A stretch of DNA of 62,000 bases from Adiantum capillus-veneris (taxonomy: Eukaryota > Streptophyta > Polypodiopsida > Polypodiales > Pteridaceae), in contig CM043962.1 of the NCBI GenBank assembly GCA_014529385.2, positions 41,525,098-41,587,097 on the forward strand, written 5' to 3'. This document shows positions 58,901 through 62,000 of this stretch, piece after piece (position 1 is the stretch's first letter; each line of letters opens with the position of its first letter). A program made the translations under genes and the position numbers. Under the pieces are notes generated by a model. The model was not told the origin of the DNA. It saw only the letters and a program-made list of their open reading frames with translations, and ran no database searches.

Positions 58901-59059
<159 letters not shown>

Positions 59060-62000
59060 CTATGGGACCAAAGTTACATGTGATGTAGTATGTGTATGGC
59101 TGATGAGTGACTCTCGATGCTCCAAAATTGTAGTGATGAGAGTCGCAATGGAGAGCCCACACTTTGGCTGGGAGAGGAAAGTGTGTAGGTCTAAGTTATG
59201 GCTGAAAATGTGAGAGAAGCAAGTTCGGATGTGATCAAAAGCTGAGCACTCTAGTAGTGTGTGGTACTCAGACTCTCGAACTTGCAGTGAGCATAATGTG
59301 CACAATCGATTTGACTCTTCTCCATTGCCCCAACGCCCTATCTCGCATCGAAGGAAATGGGAGCTAAGCCGAATTGCTGCGATAGTGCGTATCGCGGACA
59401 AGGGAATAGGCTCAAGCATGTAAGTGTGAGTACGGTTTCCTCTCTCAGCGAAGAACATGGTTTTGTAGTTGGGGGCAATATAGGTGGTGTAATGTATGAA
59501 GCGTGACCCACCGGATTTCTCCCAAGCCGTAATACATTGGCGTTGTAGAAAAGCTTCATTCACTTGAGAGTCAATTGAAGCATCATGTAGCAAGTGTAAT
59601 GCATCCCATCTCCCAAACCACTTCTTTATGTCTTGCATCCATCCCGTGCTCAAGATCTTGCTTTTATGCGTCTTTTGAACTTTTTTGCTTGCTTCCCATG
59701 CAATTGTAGGAAGTCGATGTGAGGGGTTTTGACGCATCTTTATCATGTACTCCACAACCCTTTCCATGCCCATAACCTCAATTGGAAGAGATCCCGACTC
59801 AAGAAGTAAGAGCATATATGGTGTTTGTGTCTTAACTTGGAGAAAGTTTGTAAGAAAACGCTTTTGGACATTCTCAAACTCTTTCCAAGTAGACTTTGAG
59901 ATGCTCCCGCCCCACACTTCAACTCCATAAAGAAGAACCGGTGTCACCAATGCATCAAAAAGATACTTCTCGAGAACCCAACACTTGATGTTTCCTGCAT
60001 TACACATGTTCTCAAATGCATAATATGCTCTCTTTCCCGCTTCCAAACGACGCATAGCACATTCATGCCACTTGTGATTGGATGGAACCTCAAGGCCAAG
60101 GTACTTAAAGCTCTCAACAACTTCAAGTGTCTCGTTGTTGTACACAATGCATGGCTTCTCCTTATGGTTGGTTTTCACAAGCATAACCTTTGTTTTGGAT
60201 TCATTTACAATCAGCCCACTATGCAAGCAAAAGTTCTCAAGGACAACCATAAGCTTTTGTGCATCTTCTAAAGTGTGTGCTAGAAGCACTACATCATCCG
60301 CATACAACAAAAGCATGATTACCGCATTGCAAATAGTGACCTCTTCAATGCCTTCTTCTTGCATAAAGTCAAGTACCATTTGTTCCAATTGATCGATGCA
60401 TAGACCAAAGAGAGTTGGTGACAATGGACATCCTTGTTTAACCCCAATAGTGCTTACAAAAATTTCTGAAATTTCTCTTCCCATGCGCAATTGACAAATC
60501 ACCTTCTCATAGATTCGAGAAACCGCAAGCATAAACTCACTTGGCACTTGGAGTTCTTCCATCCTTCTCCACAAATTGTTACGTGGAATCATATCAAAGG
60601 CTTTCTTAAAGTCCACAAAACAACAATACAATCGCTTGCCTTTCAACCGACTTTCCTCCATGAGAACACGAAGAGTGACAAGATGATCAATGGTGCTATG
60701 GCATCGACGAAAACCCGCTTGTCCCTTTGCACGCTTGTCATTCTCTTCAGCCCAATCACTCAATTTCATTTCCATTATGCACCCAAACAACTTTGCCATA
60801 AGAGACCCAATCATTATAGTCCGGTAGTTGCTTACATTCTTTACATCCCCTCCTTTATGCAAAGGCTTAACCCAATTAGTACTCCAATCATAAGGCATAC
60901 CATGTTGAAGTGCAAGGTTGAACATATCACACATCCACTCATGGGTAAAATCTCCCGTCCATTTGATCATCTCCGGCTTGATACCTTGAAGATCTCCCGC
61001 TTTGCGAGTGGCCAACTTTTCAAGCCCACCGCATACATCCTCAATAGTAAAAAAAGACGGCATACATGGGAGTGAACCATAAAATGGCATTTTTTCAGTA
61101 TTTTCTTGCTCATATAATTGCCTACAATGTGTGTACATATCCACTAGACTCAAGTTACCAAAATTCTCAATCCGCTTGCCTCTCAAGTTTCTCCAAAATC
61201 TTCCACATGCATGTGCCTTTTCTTGGACTTGAAATTCTTGTTGCTTTACTTCCCATCTTCTTCTCTTCTTTTGAATCAATGCCTTGTATGTATGCAAATG
61301 ACTTTGATAGTTGTCTTTGTCCATAGTTGCATCAAGCTTTATCAAGGACTTTCGAGCATCTTGACATTCTTTATCAAACCACCTTTTGCGTGATCTATCT
61401 TTGTTGATACCATGGAGATGCTTTATGGCAAAGCATTCTTCCGCACAAGAACAAATAGCTTTTTTGAAAGCTTCCCATTTAGTTTCCAATGGTGCATCAC
61501 ATTGAAGCTTTGTCATCCATAATTTTTGCTCAACCATTTCAATGTACATTGGTGCCCGTTTGAAATTTATACATAGTGATAACTTCTCTTTCCTTTGGCT
61601 GAGATTATCATGCTTAGTTGCTTCTCCACATGAAAGGTCAATACATAAGGTGCGATGGTCGGATTCCGGGGTCCATTGACCAAACATAAAACTCTTTATG
61701 CGATACATGATGGCTTCAGAGAGTAGCATATAGTCAATCACACTATCCCCATTATGTCTTCTACATGTAAATCCATTGGTTCCACTCCACAAAGATACAC
61801 CATTGGCAATGAGCATACCCGTGCTATTACACATGTGTAAAAGTAACTTTCCATAGTGATCCGGCTCTTTCTCATCCATTGAAGTACGATCATACAAGTG
61901 AACTTCCTCCAACTCCCTTGAAATGTATGGCATATCAAATTGTTGAGTATCATGTTGCAATGTTTTTGTGCGAGCATTCATATCCCCAAATACAATAACA
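59060..62000 (-). CDS. LINE ORF2: endonuclease and reverse transcriptase (5' end beyond window)
   Basis: The frame is open from the window edge to TAG 59060-59062, over 970 codons without a stop. The first visible residues, VFGDMNAR, are the GDxNAR motif of an APE-type endonuclease, and ESDHR (about 90 codons on, before 61650) is its SDH motif; upstream endonuclease residues lie outside. RT follows: FVDFKKAFD, VKQGCPLSPTLF and the catalytic YADD (about 60304-60293). The C-terminus has a Cys/His cluster (LCTLCSL...EYHTLLEC, C-x2-C-x9-H-x4-C). It would copy its own RNA at a nicked target site. The lack of stops suggests a young insertion or one under recent selection. Clade not assigned. Confidence 0.93.
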   Translation of the reverse strand, partial: VIVFGDMNARTKTLQHDTQQFDMPYISRELEEVHLYDRTSMDEKEPDHYGKLLLHMCNSTGMLIANGVSLWSGTNGFTCRRHNGDSVIDYMLLSEAIMYRIKSFMFGQWTPESDHRTLCIDLSCGEATKHDNLSQRKEKLSLCINFKRAPMYIEMVEQKLWMTKLQCDAPLETKWEAFKKAICSCAEECFAIKHLHGINKDRSRKRWFDKECQDARKSLIKLDATMDKDNYQSHLHTYKALIQKKRRRWEVKQQEFQVQEKAHACGRFWRNLRGKRIENFGNLSLVDMYTHCRQLYEQENTEKMPFYGSLPCMPSFFTIEDVCGGLEKLATRKAGDLQGIKPEMIKWTGDFTHEWMCDMFNLALQHGMPYDWSTNWVKPLHKGGDVKNVSNYRTIMIGSLMAKLFGCIMEMKLSDWAEENDKRAKGQAGFRRCHSTIDHLVTLRVLMEESRLKGKRLYCCFVDFKKAFDMIPRNNLWRRMEELQVPSEFMLAVSRIYEKVICQLRMGREISEIFVSTIGVKQGCPLSPTLFGLCIDQLEQMVLDFMQEEGIEEVTICNAVIMLLLYADDVVLLAHTLEDAQKLMVVLENFCLHSGLIVNESKTKVMLVKTNHKEKPCIVYNNETLEVVESFKYLGLEVPSNHKWHECAMRRLEAGKRAYYAFENMCNAGNIKCWVLEKYLFDALVTPVLLYGVEVWGGSISKSTWKEFENVQKRFLTNFLQVKTQTPYMLLLLESGSLPIEVMGMERVVEYMIKMRQNPSHRLPTIAWEASKKVQKTHKSKILSTGWMQDIKKWFGRWDALHLLHDASIDSQVNEAFLQRQCITAWEKSGGSRFIHYTTYIAPNYKTMFFAERGNRTHTYMLEPIPLSAIRTIAAIRLSSHFLRCEIGRWGNGEESNRLCTLCSLQVRESEYHTLLECSAFDHIRTCFSHIFSHNLDLHTFLSQPKCGLSIATLITTILEHRESLISHTHTTSHVTLVP

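Overview
The window is a transposon-dense stretch of a plant nuclear genome. The evidence is Ty3/gypsy (chromovirus) and Ty1/copia polyproteins with plant-type tRNA-Met primer sites, a LINE, plant-like telomeric-repeat debris (CCCTAAA-like), long GA/CT and CA microsatellites, GT-AG introns and a DEAD-box helicase fragment. The lineage cannot be fixed from the sequence; the gag and pol types would suit a fern or other large-genome land plant, but that is a weak guess. I see no intact host gene, no rRNA or tRNA gene and no CRISPR array.

Layout. 1-1567: LTR of a chromovirus family (family 1). 1568-5430: unassigned sequence. 5431-8117: pieces of three LTR elements, with a DEAD-box RNA helicase fragment (7272-7600) between two of them. 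9286-10242: a small gypsy LTR, leader and gag start. 10264-12232 (minus): decayed zinc-knuckle plus coiled-coil coding sequence. 15391-22654 and 32099-32540: what looks like one decayed host locus (coiled-coil exon, RING-like exon, a small intron, palindromic minisatellites), interrupted by a 2.5-kb GC-rich repeat and by the chromovirus. 22655-28162: minus-strand chromovirus with 3' LTR and nearly all of pol. 28193-32098: a second copy of the host flank 20363-22654 followed by a solo LTR with a perfect target duplication. 35318-43919: plus-strand chromovirus with both LTRs, the 3' one truncated, and a heavily broken gag-pol. 43920-51407: minus-strand GC-rich element interrupted by a 3.9-kb insertion (46458-50376) that carries a 152-bp satellite and a small coding region. 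51850-53600: decayed minus-strand gypsy gag with primer site. 53606-54493: 444-bp tandem duplication. 54740-58690: copia remnant bracketed by telomere-like tracts. 59020-62000: LINE ORF2, open for more than 970 codons and running off the window.

The most informative structure is 20363-32098. It reads as recombination between an allele with a full-length chromovirus and an allele with the solo LTR at the same target site. The join carries a 25-bp inverted copy of nearby flank sequence, a template-switch signature. Other candidate novelties are the paired ATTGG/CCAAT modules at fixed 22-bp spacing in the family 1 LTR, a set of hairpins between pol and the 3' LTR in both chromoviruses (two share a 7-nt loop motif), and the TG...CA-bounded 3.9-kb element with an internal satellite. 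All counts and alignments were made by eye.
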